The notes under the pieces: model-generated
The model's database searches: none
Told to the model about the DNA's origin: nothing
What the model saw: the letters and a program-made list of their open reading frames with translations, nothing else
In this document: in pieces, positions 45,164-54,027 of the stretch
Layout of the letters: every line of letters starts with the position of its first letter
Numbering within the stretch: position 1 is the stretch's first letter
Assembly (NCBI RefSeq): GCF_007830735.1
Contig: NZ_VLLN01000015.1
Location: 37,057 to 101,056 of the forward strand
DNA from: Geobacter argillaceus
GTDB lineage: Bacteria > Desulfobacterota > Desulfuromonadia > Geobacterales > DSM-12255
DNA length: 64,000 nt
Reading direction: 5' to 3'
Translations under genes and position numbers: made by a program

Positions 45164-47647
45164 ATGGCCGTTGGAACGGACAAAGTCGATGACATGCCGG
45201 TGGTACAGGAGCTGAAGGATTTCGACCAGTCCTCCGGTAACATGCTGGAGCGCCTGATCTTCAACCACCGGAAGGCGGTGGTTGCCGTCTGCGCCCTGGT
45301 GACGCTGGTTCTTGCCTATCAAATGACCAAGCTCGTGTTCAATGCGAGTTTTGAGAAGATGATTCCGCAGAGCCAGCCCTACATCAAAAACTATCTGAAG
45401 AACAAGGGTGAACTGAGAGGTCTCGGTAACTCGATCAGGGTCGTGGTGGAAAACACCAAGGGAGACATCTTCGATCCCGAGTATCTGGAGGCGCTGAAGC
45501 AGGTCAACGATGCCCTATTCCTCACCCCGGGCATCGACCGCCCCTGGATGAAATCCATCTGGATGGCAGCCGTGCGCTGGGATGAAGTGACCGAGGAGGG
45601 GTTCAAGGGCGGGCCGGTAATGCCCGACACCTACGATGGCTCACAGAAGAGCATCGATCAGCTCAAGCAAAACATCGGCCGTTCCGGGGTGGTCGGGGAT
45701 CTGGTGGCGGATAACTTCAAGTCGGCGGCAGTCTTTTGCCCTCTGCTGGACATCGATCCCGTTTCAGGCAAACCGCTCGATTACAGCACCCTGTCCAAAA
45801 AGCTCGAGGAGATACGGGCCCAACACAGCAGTAAGAACGGCAAGCAGAGCGGCAAGATCAGGATTCATATCGTCGGGTTCGCGAAACTGGTCGGTGACCT
45901 GATCGACGGCCTGATGCAGGTAATGACCTATTTCCTCATCGCCGCGCTCATCGCCGCGGCCGTGATTTATATCTACACCCGCTGCATACGGAGCAGTGTG
46001 CTGGTCATCGCCTGCTCCGTGGTGGCGGTGATCTGGCAACTCGGCTTTGTCGCCACCCTTGGCTTCGAGCTCGATCCGTACTCCATCCTGGTGCCTTTCC
46101 TGGTCTTTGCCATCGGCGTGTCCCACGGCGTCCAGAAGATGAACGGCATCATGCAGGATGTGGGGCGCGGCACGCACCGGCTGGTCGCGGCCCGGTACAC
46201 CTTCCGGCGCCTGTTCCTCGCCGGCATGACGGCACTGTTGGCCGACGCCGTTGGTTTTGCCGTACTGATGCTCATCGACATCCCGGTCATCAAGGACCTG
46301 GCGCTGACCGCCAGTATCGGCGTTGCAGTGCTTATTTTCACCAATCTGGTCCTGTTGCCGGTGCTTCTCTCCTTTCTGGGGGTCAGCCCTGCAGCCGCCA
46401 AGAGGAGCCTGCAGGAAGAAACCGAGGAGAACAAAGGAAAGGGACTCGGCGCGCTCTGGGGATTCCTCGACCGCTTTACCGAGCGGCGTTGGGCGGTTGC
46501 CGCCATAGCAGTCTCGGGGATACTGGCCGTTGCCGGTTTTGCCGTCAGCCTTAACCTGAAAATAGGGGACCTGGACCCCGGGGCTCCCGAGCTCAGGCCC
46601 AATTCCCGCTACAACCGGGACAACGCCTACATCACCGCCAACTATGCCCTATCCAGCGACCAGTTCGCGGTCATTCTGAAGACCCCACCCGATGGAAGCC
46701 AGAAGTACGATACGCTCATCGAAGCCGACCGTCTCGCCTGGGCCCTGCAGCAGGTACCAGGGGTGCAGACGACCGTTTCCCTGGTCGACTCGGTGCGGCA
46801 GATCACCGCCGGTTCCTATGAGGGGAGCCCCAAATGGCTGACCCTCTCCCGCAACCAGGCGGTGCTGAACTACGGCGGCCATCAGTCGATGGTCAACAAC
46901 CCCGACCTGTTCAATAACGATGGCACGGTCATGCCGATCATCGCCTACCTCGCCGACCACAAGGCCGAGACCCTGGAGCTGGTGGTCAAGGTGGCGGGTG
47001 ACTTTTCCCAAAACCACAGCGTGCCGGAACGGCAGTTCATGCTGGCGGCGGGAAGCGCCGGGATCGCGGCAGCCACCAACATCGTCGTCAGAGAGTCGAA
47101 CCGTACCATGCTCCTGTACGTCTACTCCGCCGTCATCGTGCTCTGCTTCATAACCTTTCGCAACTGGCGCGCCGTGCTCGTGGCGGTCCTGCCGCTCGTC
47201 GTCACGTCGATCCTCTGCGAAGCGCTGATGGTGATCCTCGGCATCGGCGTGAAGGTGGCGACGCTCCCGGTCATCGCCCTGGGTGTCGGCATCGGCGTCG
47301 ACTATGCGCTCTATCTGCTGAGTGTTCAACTGAACCAGCAGCGCAGCGGCCTTCCCCTTCGGGAGGCGTACAAGCGGGCAGTCCAGTTCACCGGCAAGGT
47401 GGTCGGGCTGGTAGGTATCACCCTGGCAGCGGGTGTCGTCACCTGGGCATTCTCGCCAATCAAGTTCCAGGCCGACATGGGGATTCTCCTGACCTTCATG
47501 TTCGTCTGGAACATGATTGGGGCGCTCGTGCTGATCCCGGCTCTCTCCCACTTCCTGCTCAATAACGTTCAAGCCAGGGAGGCGGCAGTGGATCCAGCAG
47601 AAGCAGCCGACATATCGACCGAGGGTCACGTGTCGAAGTCAGGCTGA
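45164..47647 (+). CDS. RND superfamily (MMPL-type) transporter
   Basis: An 827-residue membrane protein with about 12 helices: one N-terminal, then two large periplasmic loops, each followed by a five-helix block ('VVAVIWQLGFVATLGFELDPYSILVPFLVFAIGVSHG', cited by position about 285-325; 'IALGVGIGVDYALYLL', about 705-720). A Gly-x-x-x-Asp pattern in the latter is typical of hopanoid/MMPL RND proteins. It probably moves a hydrophobic compound with the outer-membrane partners DUF1302 and DUF1329. A start 23 bases after the YCF48 gene shows an operon. Confidence 0.9.
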   Translation: MAVGTDKVDDMPVVQELKDFDQSSGNMLERLIFNHRKAVVAVCALVTLVLAYQMTKLVFNASFEKMIPQSQPYIKNYLKNKGELRGLGNSIRVVVENTKGDIFDPEYLEALKQVNDALFLTPGIDRPWMKSIWMAAVRWDEVTEEGFKGGPVMPDTYDGSQKSIDQLKQNIGRSGVVGDLVADNFKSAAVFCPLLDIDPVSGKPLDYSTLSKKLEEIRAQHSSKNGKQSGKIRIHIVGFAKLVGDLIDGLMQVMTYFLIAALIAAAVIYIYTRCIRSSVLVIACSVVAVIWQLGFVATLGFELDPYSILVPFLVFAIGVSHGVQKMNGIMQDVGRGTHRLVAARYTFRRLFLAGMTALLADAVGFAVLMLIDIPVIKDLALTASIGVAVLIFTNLVLLPVLLSFLGVSPAAAKRSLQEETEENKGKGLGALWGFLDRFTERRWAVAAIAVSGILAVAGFAVSLNLKIGDLDPGAPELRPNSRYNRDNAYITANYALSSDQFAVILKTPPDGSQKYDTLIEADRLAWALQQVPGVQTTVSLVDSVRQITAGSYEGSPKWLTLSRNQAVLNYGGHQSMVNNPDLFNNDGTVMPIIAYLADHKAETLELVVKVAGDFSQNHSVPERQFMLAAGSAGIAAATNIVVRESNRTMLLYVYSAVIVLCFITFRNWRAVLVAVLPLVVTSILCEALMVILGIGVKVATLPVIALGVGIGVDYALYLLSVQLNQQRSGLPLREAYKRAVQFTGKVVGLVGITLAAGVVTWAFSPIKFQADMGILLTFMFVWNMIGALVLIPALSHFLLNNVQAREAAVDPAEAADISTEGHVSKSG

Positions 47648-47750
47648 AATCAGCGTAACAGGCCGGATACCGCCATCTTCACTGGGGCGGGCCGTCAAGT
47701 TCGGAGGAGAGACCCCAAGCGGTTCTCTCACTCATACAAGGAGGAAATCG

Positions 47751-49301
47751 ATGCGGAACTGGATACATCTATCACTTGCTTTACTCGTTCTGGCCTTGGG
47801 GGGCGTGCCCGATGCAATGGCCTTCTCCAAGGAGTCGCTGGTCTGGAAAAAATGCACGGGATGCCACGCGCCGGCCAACGGCAAGATCGCCCGGGTTGAG
47901 GAGATTCGGACAACTCCGGAAGAGTGGACGGTGATTGTAGACCGGATGTCACGGCTGCATGGCATGGATCTGACCACTGCGGAAATGGGTGATCTGTTGA
48001 AGGAGCTCTGCAGCACCCAGATCCTTTCACCGGCCGAGCTGGACAAGGTCAGTTACCTCAACCTGTTCAACAATCCCCAGAATATGGAGATCCCGAAGGG
48101 GGCCGAGGAGGAGAAGCTGTTCGTCACCTGTGTGCGCTGTCACAGCGGCGCCAAGATCTACTCCTACCGGATGACCGACTCCGCCTGGGCCAAGATCCGC
48201 GATTTTCACCTCTACATGGTTCCGACAACAGTGAACCAGATGCGTGAGATGCGCTGGGGGAAGGAAGCGGATACGGTCCTTGCCTCCCTGGCCAAGAGCC
48301 ATCCGTATACCAAGGCCTGGCAGGTGCCGGCGGAAAAGCCGTCCGGCTCCTGGCTGATCCTGGGGTACGAACCGGGCAAGGGGAACTACCGGGGCCAGGC
48401 AACCATCAACCCCGGCAGCAACGAGGAGTATGCGGTCAAAGGCAAACTGCAATTCAGCGACGGCACCACGGAAAATTTCTCCGGGGAGGGGACGCTCTAC
48501 GGTGGCCACGCCTTTCGGACCCGTACGCAGCATGACGGCAACAAGACCCGCGGCGCTTACTCCTTTACGGATGGCACTCTCAAGGGAGAGCATCATTTCC
48601 CGGCACCCGATTTCAGGACGTCGCAGAGTACCTGGTACCCGGCAAACGGCGCGGCACGGCTGCTCAGGGTTTCTCCGGCATTTCTGCTGAAGGGTGAAAA
48701 GACCACACTGGTACTGGAAGGGGTCGGCCTGCCCGATGTCGCTGCCGGCGATCTCTCCGTTTCCGGCGGCTCGGTGGAAGTGACGGCGGTGCGCCGTCTC
48801 GGCCCGGAGGCAATCGAAGTGGAGGCCGTATCCAGCAATGATGGTCTGGTCAAGACTGCAATCGGCATCAAGGGGTTGAACAGCATGCCACTGACCCTGG
48901 CCGACCGGATCGACAGCATCAGGATTCTGCCGGAAATGGGGCGTTCCCGGTTGTACGGCGGCAGGAACTACCCGGCCGAAGGCGTCCAGTACCAGGCTCT
49001 AGCCCTGGCCAAGGGGGACGGGGGAGAGATCGCCCTGGGACCGGTACCGGCCCGGTTCAAGCTGGCCGCCGAGGTCAAGCGCGCCAATGACGACGACCTG
49101 GTATGGGCCGGCGCCATCCTGCCGAATGGCAAGTACATACCTATGGGTGATTACGGCTCGAATCCGGCGCGCGCCATGGGAACCGATGGGGGCGGCATCG
49201 TCAAGGTAGAGGCGGAATACCGGCGGGGTGAGCAGGTTTACGCCGCCAAGCCGGCCAACCTGATCGTCACCATGCCCGACTTTGTGCAGAGGATCAAGTA
49301 A
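47751..49301 (+). CDS. qhpA: Quinohemoprotein amine dehydrogenase alpha subunit
   Basis: A 516-residue exported protein (signal peptide about 1-24) with two heme c sites in the N-terminal domain: CTGCH (residues 35-39) and CVRCH (127-131). The remainder is beta-rich and matches the later domains of QHNDH alpha. The protein accepts electrons from the CTQ cofactor of the gamma subunit and passes them to periplasmic cytochromes. AAGGAGG precedes the ATG. It is 103 bases after the RND gene and 2 bases before qhpD, so it shares a transcript with the maturation genes. Confidence 0.92.
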   Translation: MRNWIHLSLALLVLALGGVPDAMAFSKESLVWKKCTGCHAPANGKIARVEEIRTTPEEWTVIVDRMSRLHGMDLTTAEMGDLLKELCSTQILSPAELDKVSYLNLFNNPQNMEIPKGAEEEKLFVTCVRCHSGAKIYSYRMTDSAWAKIRDFHLYMVPTTVNQMREMRWGKEADTVLASLAKSHPYTKAWQVPAEKPSGSWLILGYEPGKGNYRGQATINPGSNEEYAVKGKLQFSDGTTENFSGEGTLYGGHAFRTRTQHDGNKTRGAYSFTDGTLKGEHHFPAPDFRTSQSTWYPANGAARLLRVSPAFLLKGEKTTLVLEGVGLPDVAAGDLSVSGGSVEVTAVRRLGPEAIEVEAVSSNDGLVKTAIGIKGLNSMPLTLADRIDSIRILPEMGRSRLYGGRNYPAEGVQYQALALAKGDGGEIALGPVPARFKLAAEVKRANDDDLVWAGAILPNGKYIPMGDYGSNPARAMGTDGGGIVKVEAEYRRGEQVYAAKPANLIVTMPDFVQRIK

Positions 49302-49303
49302 GC

Positions 49304-50695
49304 ATGCGGTACGAATGGACCGACCATCAGCTCTTCCAGCACCATGACCGGGCGATTCTTTTCGGAGTCGATCAGGGGAGCCTTTTCTTCATCGATGAGG
49401 CGACCCGTGAGCTTGTGGAGCGTCTGGACAGCCGACATCCCCTCCGACTGGAGGAACTGTCCGCCGCCGACCGGGACATTCTGGAGAGCCTGGCCGAAGC
49501 CAGATTTCTGGCCCCGCTCGGGGCGAGACACCGGATCGAGCCGGCTATCCCGGATGTCGGCTCGATCCCCCTCACCACTATGGTCCTCGAGGTGGCCCAG
49601 GAATGCAATCTCAGCTGCCGGTATTGTTATGCCGAAGGGGGAACCTACGGAAAACAGGTCCGGCACCTCTCCCCGTCCCTGGCCAGAGAAGCGGTCCGAC
49701 AACTTGTTGCCGGCTCCGGGGACCGGGAAACGGTTACGCTGGTGATTTTCGGTGGAGAGCCGCTCCTCAATATGGACGCGGTCAGGGCCGCGGTGGAGGA
49801 GGCCGGTACAGCCGCGGTTGCCACAGGGAAAAAGGTCTTTGTCTCCCTCACCACCAACGCGACCCTGCTGACCCCGGAGATCATTGACTTCATTCATCAG
49901 CACCGGATTGCGGTTGCCGTCAGCCTGGATGGTCCGGCAGACCTGCACGATGCCAATCGTCCCGACGCCACAGGGAACGGGAGCTACGCCAGAATCGTCC
50001 CCAAGCTGGGCGACCTGCTCCGGGGCGCAACTGCCGCGGTTGCCGCCAGGGTAACCCTGGTCCCGGAACAGTGGTCACGGGTGGAAGAGGTTTTTTATCA
50101 CCTCATGGAGCTCGGTTTTCATGAAGTCGGCATTGGCCCGGTAAGTCCCGTCCGGCCGGAGTACCTGCCGGATACCGACCAGGAGGAACAGCTGCTGGCA
50201 GGATTTGCCGCCCTGACCACAACCTTTGTGAAAGCGGCCCGGCAGGGGAGGCTGCTACCGTTCAGCAATATCATCGACCTGCTGGCCAGGCTGCATCTGG
50301 GACAGACAAAATCCGTTTCCTGCGGTGCAGGGATCGGTTATCTGGCGGTCGATGCCGAAGGAAAATACTACCTGTGCCATCGTCTGGTTGGCGAGGAAGC
50401 CTTTTGCGTGGGGGACATTGCCGCTGGCCACGATCCGGAGGAGATCCGCCGGGCGATCGATGGCGTCACCTGCGGCAGGGAGGAGATGTGCGGTCAGTGC
50501 TGGGCCAGGACCCTCTGTGCCGGAGGGTGCCATTATGAAAACCATCTGCGGGAAAACCTGCTGGGTATTCCTCCCGGAAGCAGCTGCTCCTTCATTCGGC
50601 GCTGGTTTCAGCTCGGCATCGAGGCATACGCGGAGTTGAAACGTGGGGGGGCGGACGAACTGCTGCGAAGACTGGAGAAGCGGGTCAAATGCTGA
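49304..50695 (+). CDS. qhpD: Radical SAM / SPASM maturase of the QHNDH gamma subunit
   Basis: A 463-residue radical SAM enzyme with the SAM cluster motif CNLSCRYC (Cys101, 105, 108) and a C-terminal SPASM-type Cys set ('CGREEMCGQCWARTLCAGGCHYE', by position about 390-412). In Paracoccus, QhpD forms the intrapeptidyl Cys-to-Asp/Glu thioether bonds in QhpC while still in the cytoplasm. The gene touches qhpA (2-base gap) and precedes its substrate gene qhpC. Confidence 0.93.
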   Translation: MRYEWTDHQLFQHHDRAILFGVDQGSLFFIDEATRELVERLDSRHPLRLEELSAADRDILESLAEARFLAPLGARHRIEPAIPDVGSIPLTTMVLEVAQECNLSCRYCYAEGGTYGKQVRHLSPSLAREAVRQLVAGSGDRETVTLVIFGGEPLLNMDAVRAAVEEAGTAAVATGKKVFVSLTTNATLLTPEIIDFIHQHRIAVAVSLDGPADLHDANRPDATGNGSYARIVPKLGDLLRGATAAVAARVTLVPEQWSRVEEVFYHLMELGFHEVGIGPVSPVRPEYLPDTDQEEQLLAGFAALTTTFVKAARQGRLLPFSNIIDLLARLHLGQTKSVSCGAGIGYLAVDAEGKYYLCHRLVGEEAFCVGDIAAGHDPEEIRRAIDGVTCGREEMCGQCWARTLCAGGCHYENHLRENLLGIPPGSSCSFIRRWFQLGIEAYAELKRGGADELLRRLEKRVKC

Positions 50696-50744
50696 ATCCC
50701 CCATAATGAGCGATACCGGTAACAACTAACGGAGGTTATTGATT

Positions 50745-51074
50745 ATGGACAAGAAAAAGCACCTGGAAGCACTGAACGAGAAGGCCCGTGCCATCGAATC
50801 CCTGGCCAGGGGAGAAACACGGTCCGTTGAGGCCTTGGAGGATGGGACCAAATGGAAAATGCCGGTCGGGTGCACCACGATCTTTGATACCGGGTGGGAA
50901 ACGAATCCGCGGCTCTCAACGCCGGTCGGGAACTGCCAGCCCTCGTCCCACGATTATCTGGGCTGTGCCGGTGACTGCTGGTGGCCGGCACAGAGTACCG
51001 ACGGGCTCACCAATACGCCGGACCTGGAGCTCGTCTGCAGCAGCATTGTCCGCGACTGGCGCGATATCAAATAA
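50745..51074 (+). CDS. qhpC: Quinohemoprotein amine dehydrogenase gamma subunit (CTQ-bearing)
   Basis: A 109-residue protein; ATG with GGAGG nine bases upstream. Every cross-link residue of the characterised Paracoccus subunit is present: Cys43 and Glu52 (nine apart), Cys64 and Asp70 (six apart), Cys78 and Asp86 (eight apart) for the thioethers, and Cys74 with Trp80 for the cysteine tryptophylquinone cofactor ('CAGDCWWPAQSTD'). An N-terminal extension of about 36 residues rich in Lys/Glu is the expected leader, to be cut off by QhpE; the Paracoccus leader is about 28. There is no signal peptide, consistent with export by the ABC protein QhpF. Confidence 0.95.
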   Translation: MDKKKHLEALNEKARAIESLARGETRSVEALEDGTKWKMPVGCTTIFDTGWETNPRLSTPVGNCQPSSHDYLGCAGDCWWPAQSTDGLTNTPDLELVCSSIVRDWRDIK

Positions 51075-51179
51075 CCACGGCTCACATCCCGTGGGCGGCA
51101 TACTCGCGCATCGGGCTGCTGGATGCTCTGCGGCCGGGTCGAGTAGCAAGGCTTGCGATCAATTTTCAAGGAGATGTCC

Positions 51180-52187
51180 ATGAAAAACACGGCGTATGTA
51201 GTTCTGACAACCATATTCCTCTGCCTGCTGGCAGTTGCCGCTCGGGCAGATGCCAAGGAACTGGTGGTGAACCTGGGGTATGGCAAACTGCAGGTGATCG
51301 ATGTCAGTACCGATGAAGTGACGGCCGAAATCCCGATCAAGGGGTGGGCGCGGGAAACAATGCTCTCCACGGACAAACAGTTCCTGTATGTGACCGCCAG
51401 CCGGCACATGATCCACAAGGTCGATCTGCAGAGCATGCAGGTGGTTAAGACCGTTGATATGAATCACGGCGGCTGGCAACGCTTCATTTACGGCTTTGAG
51501 AATACGGGCGATGGCAAGACCGCCTACATCAACAGCATCTCGCGCAAGACCGAAAACGGGGAGGTGGTAATCGGCAAACCTGCGGTCCTCCAGATCGACC
51601 TTGAAACCGGCCAGATTCTGAACAGCGTGGAAGTTCCCTCCGGCGTGTTCAACATCGCCTATTCGGCCGAGAAGAAGAGGCTCTTTGCGGTTGGTCTGGA
51701 CATCTACACGATAGACGTTTCGGAGGGTGCGATGAAGATCGTCGATACCTATCCGCTGTTCGACAAAAAGATGAATGTTCTGCCGATCTTCTGTTCTGTC
51801 CAGGAGAATGGCGGCGTGTTCCTGGTCCCCTACTACACCCCGCAACTGCCCGGCCTCCTGAGTATCGATACCAAGAGTGCCGAGATCACGACCATCCCGC
51901 TGAAGAGCGAGATCATGGCATACGGGGCCTTTTATTCCCCGGACAGGAAAAAGGCCTACGCCAATATGGACGACCTGTACGTGATCGACATTGAGACCGG
52001 GACCGTGGCCAATACGGAAGTAGTAAATGAGGGGACCACGTTCGGCCTGGTCACCAGTGCGGACGGCAAGAAGATCTACCTCCAGGGAGGGCCGATTGTC
52101 GATGTGTACGATGCCGCCACCCTGAAGGTCGTCAAGAAGCTGCAGCTGTCAACCGACGGCATCATGCTGAGACGGCTGGACCTGTAA
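51180..52187 (+). CDS. qhpB: Quinohemoprotein amine dehydrogenase beta subunit
   Basis: A 335-residue exported protein (signal peptide about 1-24) with a seven-bladed beta-propeller repeat pattern ('VIDVSTDEVTAEIPIKG', 'KVDLQSMQVVKTVDM', 'QIDLETGQILNSVEV', 'VIDIETGTVANTEVV'). It forms part of the substrate pocket beside CTQ. The ATG at 51180 has AAGGAG six bases upstream; the ATG two codons earlier is overlapped by that site. It is followed by a GC hairpin before the maturation genes. Confidence 0.9.
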   Translation: MKNTAYVVLTTIFLCLLAVAARADAKELVVNLGYGKLQVIDVSTDEVTAEIPIKGWARETMLSTDKQFLYVTASRHMIHKVDLQSMQVVKTVDMNHGGWQRFIYGFENTGDGKTAYINSISRKTENGEVVIGKPAVLQIDLETGQILNSVEVPSGVFNIAYSAEKKRLFAVGLDIYTIDVSEGAMKIVDTYPLFDKKMNVLPIFCSVQENGGVFLVPYYTPQLPGLLSIDTKSAEITTIPLKSEIMAYGAFYSPDRKKAYANMDDLYVIDIETGTVANTEVVNEGTTFGLVTSADGKKIYLQGGPIVDVYDAATLKVVKKLQLSTDGIMLRRLDL

Positions 52188-52195
52188 AGGGAATC

Positions 52196-52230
52196 ATCCG
52201 GGCCAGGGGGGCTGCCGCTCTGGCCCGGAT
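52196..52230 (+). other. Intercistronic hairpin between structural and maturation genes
   Basis: atccgggccag (52196-52206) and ctggcccggat (52220-52230) form a perfect 11-bp stem, without a U tract. It could lower expression of the downstream maturation genes relative to the structural subunits. Confidence 0.55.
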
Positions 52231-52243
52231 CGAGGGGCGTCGC

Positions 52244-53071
52244 ATGGAATACGGAGTGCGTCTCACCGACAGTCGCCAATTGCCGGCCGATCCACGGACC
52301 ATCTGCCCGGCTGAATGGCGGGAAATCCTTCCGCCCGGGCAGTTGCGTGCACTTTATTTCGGCACTGAATTTTGCGAGAGCCTCCTGCCACCGGTTGGGG
52401 CCGCGGCGGCGTTCTGTCTCGTGGCCCGTGAAGCCGGTCTGGAGGCGGTCATGCTCACTCCGCTCGTCACTGACAAAGGTCTCAGGCAGCTCGACCTGCT
52501 GCTTGAACGGCTGATAACGGGGGGGTGGGCTCCGGAGGTTGTGTTCAACGACTGGGGGGTACTGAACCTGCTGCGGCAGCGGTATCCGGACCTGCCCCGC
52601 CGCTCAGGGCGGCTGGTCAACCGTGCTCTTCGTGATCCGCGGGTAGTGGAGGCACGCCCGGACAGCGGGTCCGGCCAGCCGGACCGGGGTAAACGGGTTC
52701 GGACACTGCTCGCTCAGAGCGGCGTAACCGCCGTGGAGACCGACCCCGATCTTGAGGGAGGCTTTCTGGGAGCCGCTGCAGGAAGCATGCAGCGGGTCCT
52801 GTATCTTCCCTACCTTTTTGTGGCCAGCAGCAGGAATTGCCTGGTAAAGGCCGATGGCGCCCGAACCGCCGACGAATGCTTCACCAAGGGGTTGGGTATT
52901 CCCTGCAACGGCAGATGCCAGGGGAGGTGGCACCGGGTCCGCCGGGATGACACCTCCCTGCCGCTCTGGCGGGCCGGAAACACCTCCTTTTGCGAACTGC
53001 CCCATCGACTGGCTGCAGCGCATCTGTCACAGGCAGACCGGGTAGTGCTGTTCGAGAGGCCGGTACCGTGA
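52244..53071 (+). CDS. UbiV-like U32 family Fe-S protein in the qhp cluster
   Basis: A 275-residue protein that aligns by motif with UbiV: 'ALYFGTEFCES' corresponds to 'VIYLGEAVCSK', 'VVFNDWGVLNLL' to the conserved D-x-G-V-x-N, and 'NCLVKADGARTADEC' to 'RCFTARSEDRPKDEC', with the same 13-residue Cys spacing (Cys199 to Cys212). Cys44, Cys199, Cys212 and one of Cys221/225 would bind a [4Fe-4S] cluster. UbiU-UbiV hydroxylate ubiquinone precursors without O2. The ATG follows GAGGGG, and the stop overlaps the next gene (GTGA). Its place between qhpB and qhpF suggests a role in CTQ formation. The specific function is inferred. Confidence 0.8.
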   Translation: MEYGVRLTDSRQLPADPRTICPAEWREILPPGQLRALYFGTEFCESLLPPVGAAAAFCLVAREAGLEAVMLTPLVTDKGLRQLDLLLERLITGGWAPEVVFNDWGVLNLLRQRYPDLPRRSGRLVNRALRDPRVVEARPDSGSGQPDRGKRVRTLLAQSGVTAVETDPDLEGGFLGAAAGSMQRVLYLPYLFVASSRNCLVKADGARTADECFTKGLGIPCNGRCQGRWHRVRRDDTSLPLWRAGNTSFCELPHRLAAAHLSQADRVVLFERPVP

Positions 53072-54027
53072 ACATTCTGGCGCCATTGCGCGGCTCCACA
53101 GAGGTCGGGGTACTGCTTGAGGCCGGGGCGGATGAATTCTTCTGCGGGGTCACTCCCCCGGGCTGGGAGGCGAGATTCGGCGGCACCTGGGCAAACCGCC
53201 GGGCGCCACTGTCGGCCGGCGTGGCCGATCTGGCCGATTTTGAGCGGATTCTCTCCTCGACTGCTGGCCGGCCCGTCTTCGTGACGCTGAACGCCCCGTA
53301 CTACCCTGGCGGTGCCGTGGAGATGCTTGCCGGGTTCGGAGCCCAACTTCTGGAGATGGGGGCTGCCGGGCTGATCGTCGCTGATACGGAACTGCTCCTG
53401 GCCCTGGTCGATGCCGGCCACGGGGCCAGTATCCATGTTTCCAGCCTGGCCACCTGCATCAATGCGGGGAGTGCCGCATTCTACCGGGATCTGGGGGTCT
53501 CGCGGATCATTTTGCCCCGGCATCTGACCCTTGCTGAAATGGAGTCAATTGTCATTCCCGGGGTGGAGTTCGAGGTCTTCCTGCTGAACGATGGCTGCGT
53601 CTTCGAGGAAGGGCTCTGCGCCACGACCCATGCTGCCGGTGCATTCTGCACCCTGGACGGAGAAGGAACTGAAGGAGTCTCTCCTGAGACACTGGAGCGC
53701 TATGCCTTCTGGAAATGGACGCTCAATCACTGCGAGTGCCGGACGGGTAATGGCTATCCGCTGGGTCCCTGCGGGCTGTGTGCCATTCCCCGCCTGCTCG
53801 CTTCGGGCATCTCCAGTCTTAAAGTTGTGGGGCGGGAAGCGTCCCTGGAGCGGAAGGAGGCCTCGGTGCGGATAGCGGCCCTGTCGCTTCGACTCGCCCG
53901 GGAAGGGGCGAGCCCTGAGGAGATCCGTCAGGCCGTCGTGAATCTGCGTGGGTGGCCCCAGATGTGCGAAGAGCGGCATCTCTGCTACTACCCGGATCTG
54001 TGGGAACGAGAGGGATCCCCATGCTGA
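53068..54027 (+). CDS. UbiU-like U32 family Fe-S protein in the qhp cluster
   Basis: A 319-residue U32-family (peptidase U32-like) protein. 'IHVSSLATCINAGSAAFYRD' followed by 'GVSRIILPRHLTL' matches the UbiU segment around 'FDVARVVLPRVLS'. 'DGCVFEEGLC' gives Cys177 and Cys184, seven apart as in UbiU (Cys169, Cys176), and Cys194 with Cys235 or Cys238 complete a [4Fe-4S] set. The last part ('ISSLKVVGREAS') is also U32-typical. GTG start overlapping the UbiV-like stop, so a 1:1 complex is likely. True protease activity is improbable. Its stop overlaps the start of the ABC exporter gene. Confidence 0.82.
   Translation: MNILAPLRGSTEVGVLLEAGADEFFCGVTPPGWEARFGGTWANRRAPLSAGVADLADFERILSSTAGRPVFVTLNAPYYPGGAVEMLAGFGAQLLEMGAAGLIVADTELLLALVDAGHGASIHVSSLATCINAGSAAFYRDLGVSRIILPRHLTLAEMESIVIPGVEFEVFLLNDGCVFEEGLCATTHAAGAFCTLDGEGTEGVSPETLERYAFWKWTLNHCECRTGNGYPLGPCGLCAIPRLLASGISSLKVVGREASLERKEASVRIAALSLRLAREGASPEEIRQAVVNLRGWPQMCEERHLCYYPDLWEREGSPC

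Noticed and set aside
53068..54027. Annotation as an active U32 collagenase-type peptidase
   Set aside because: The Cys pattern, the partner gene and the setting match the UbiU type of the family, which are Fe-S proteins without shown protease activity.
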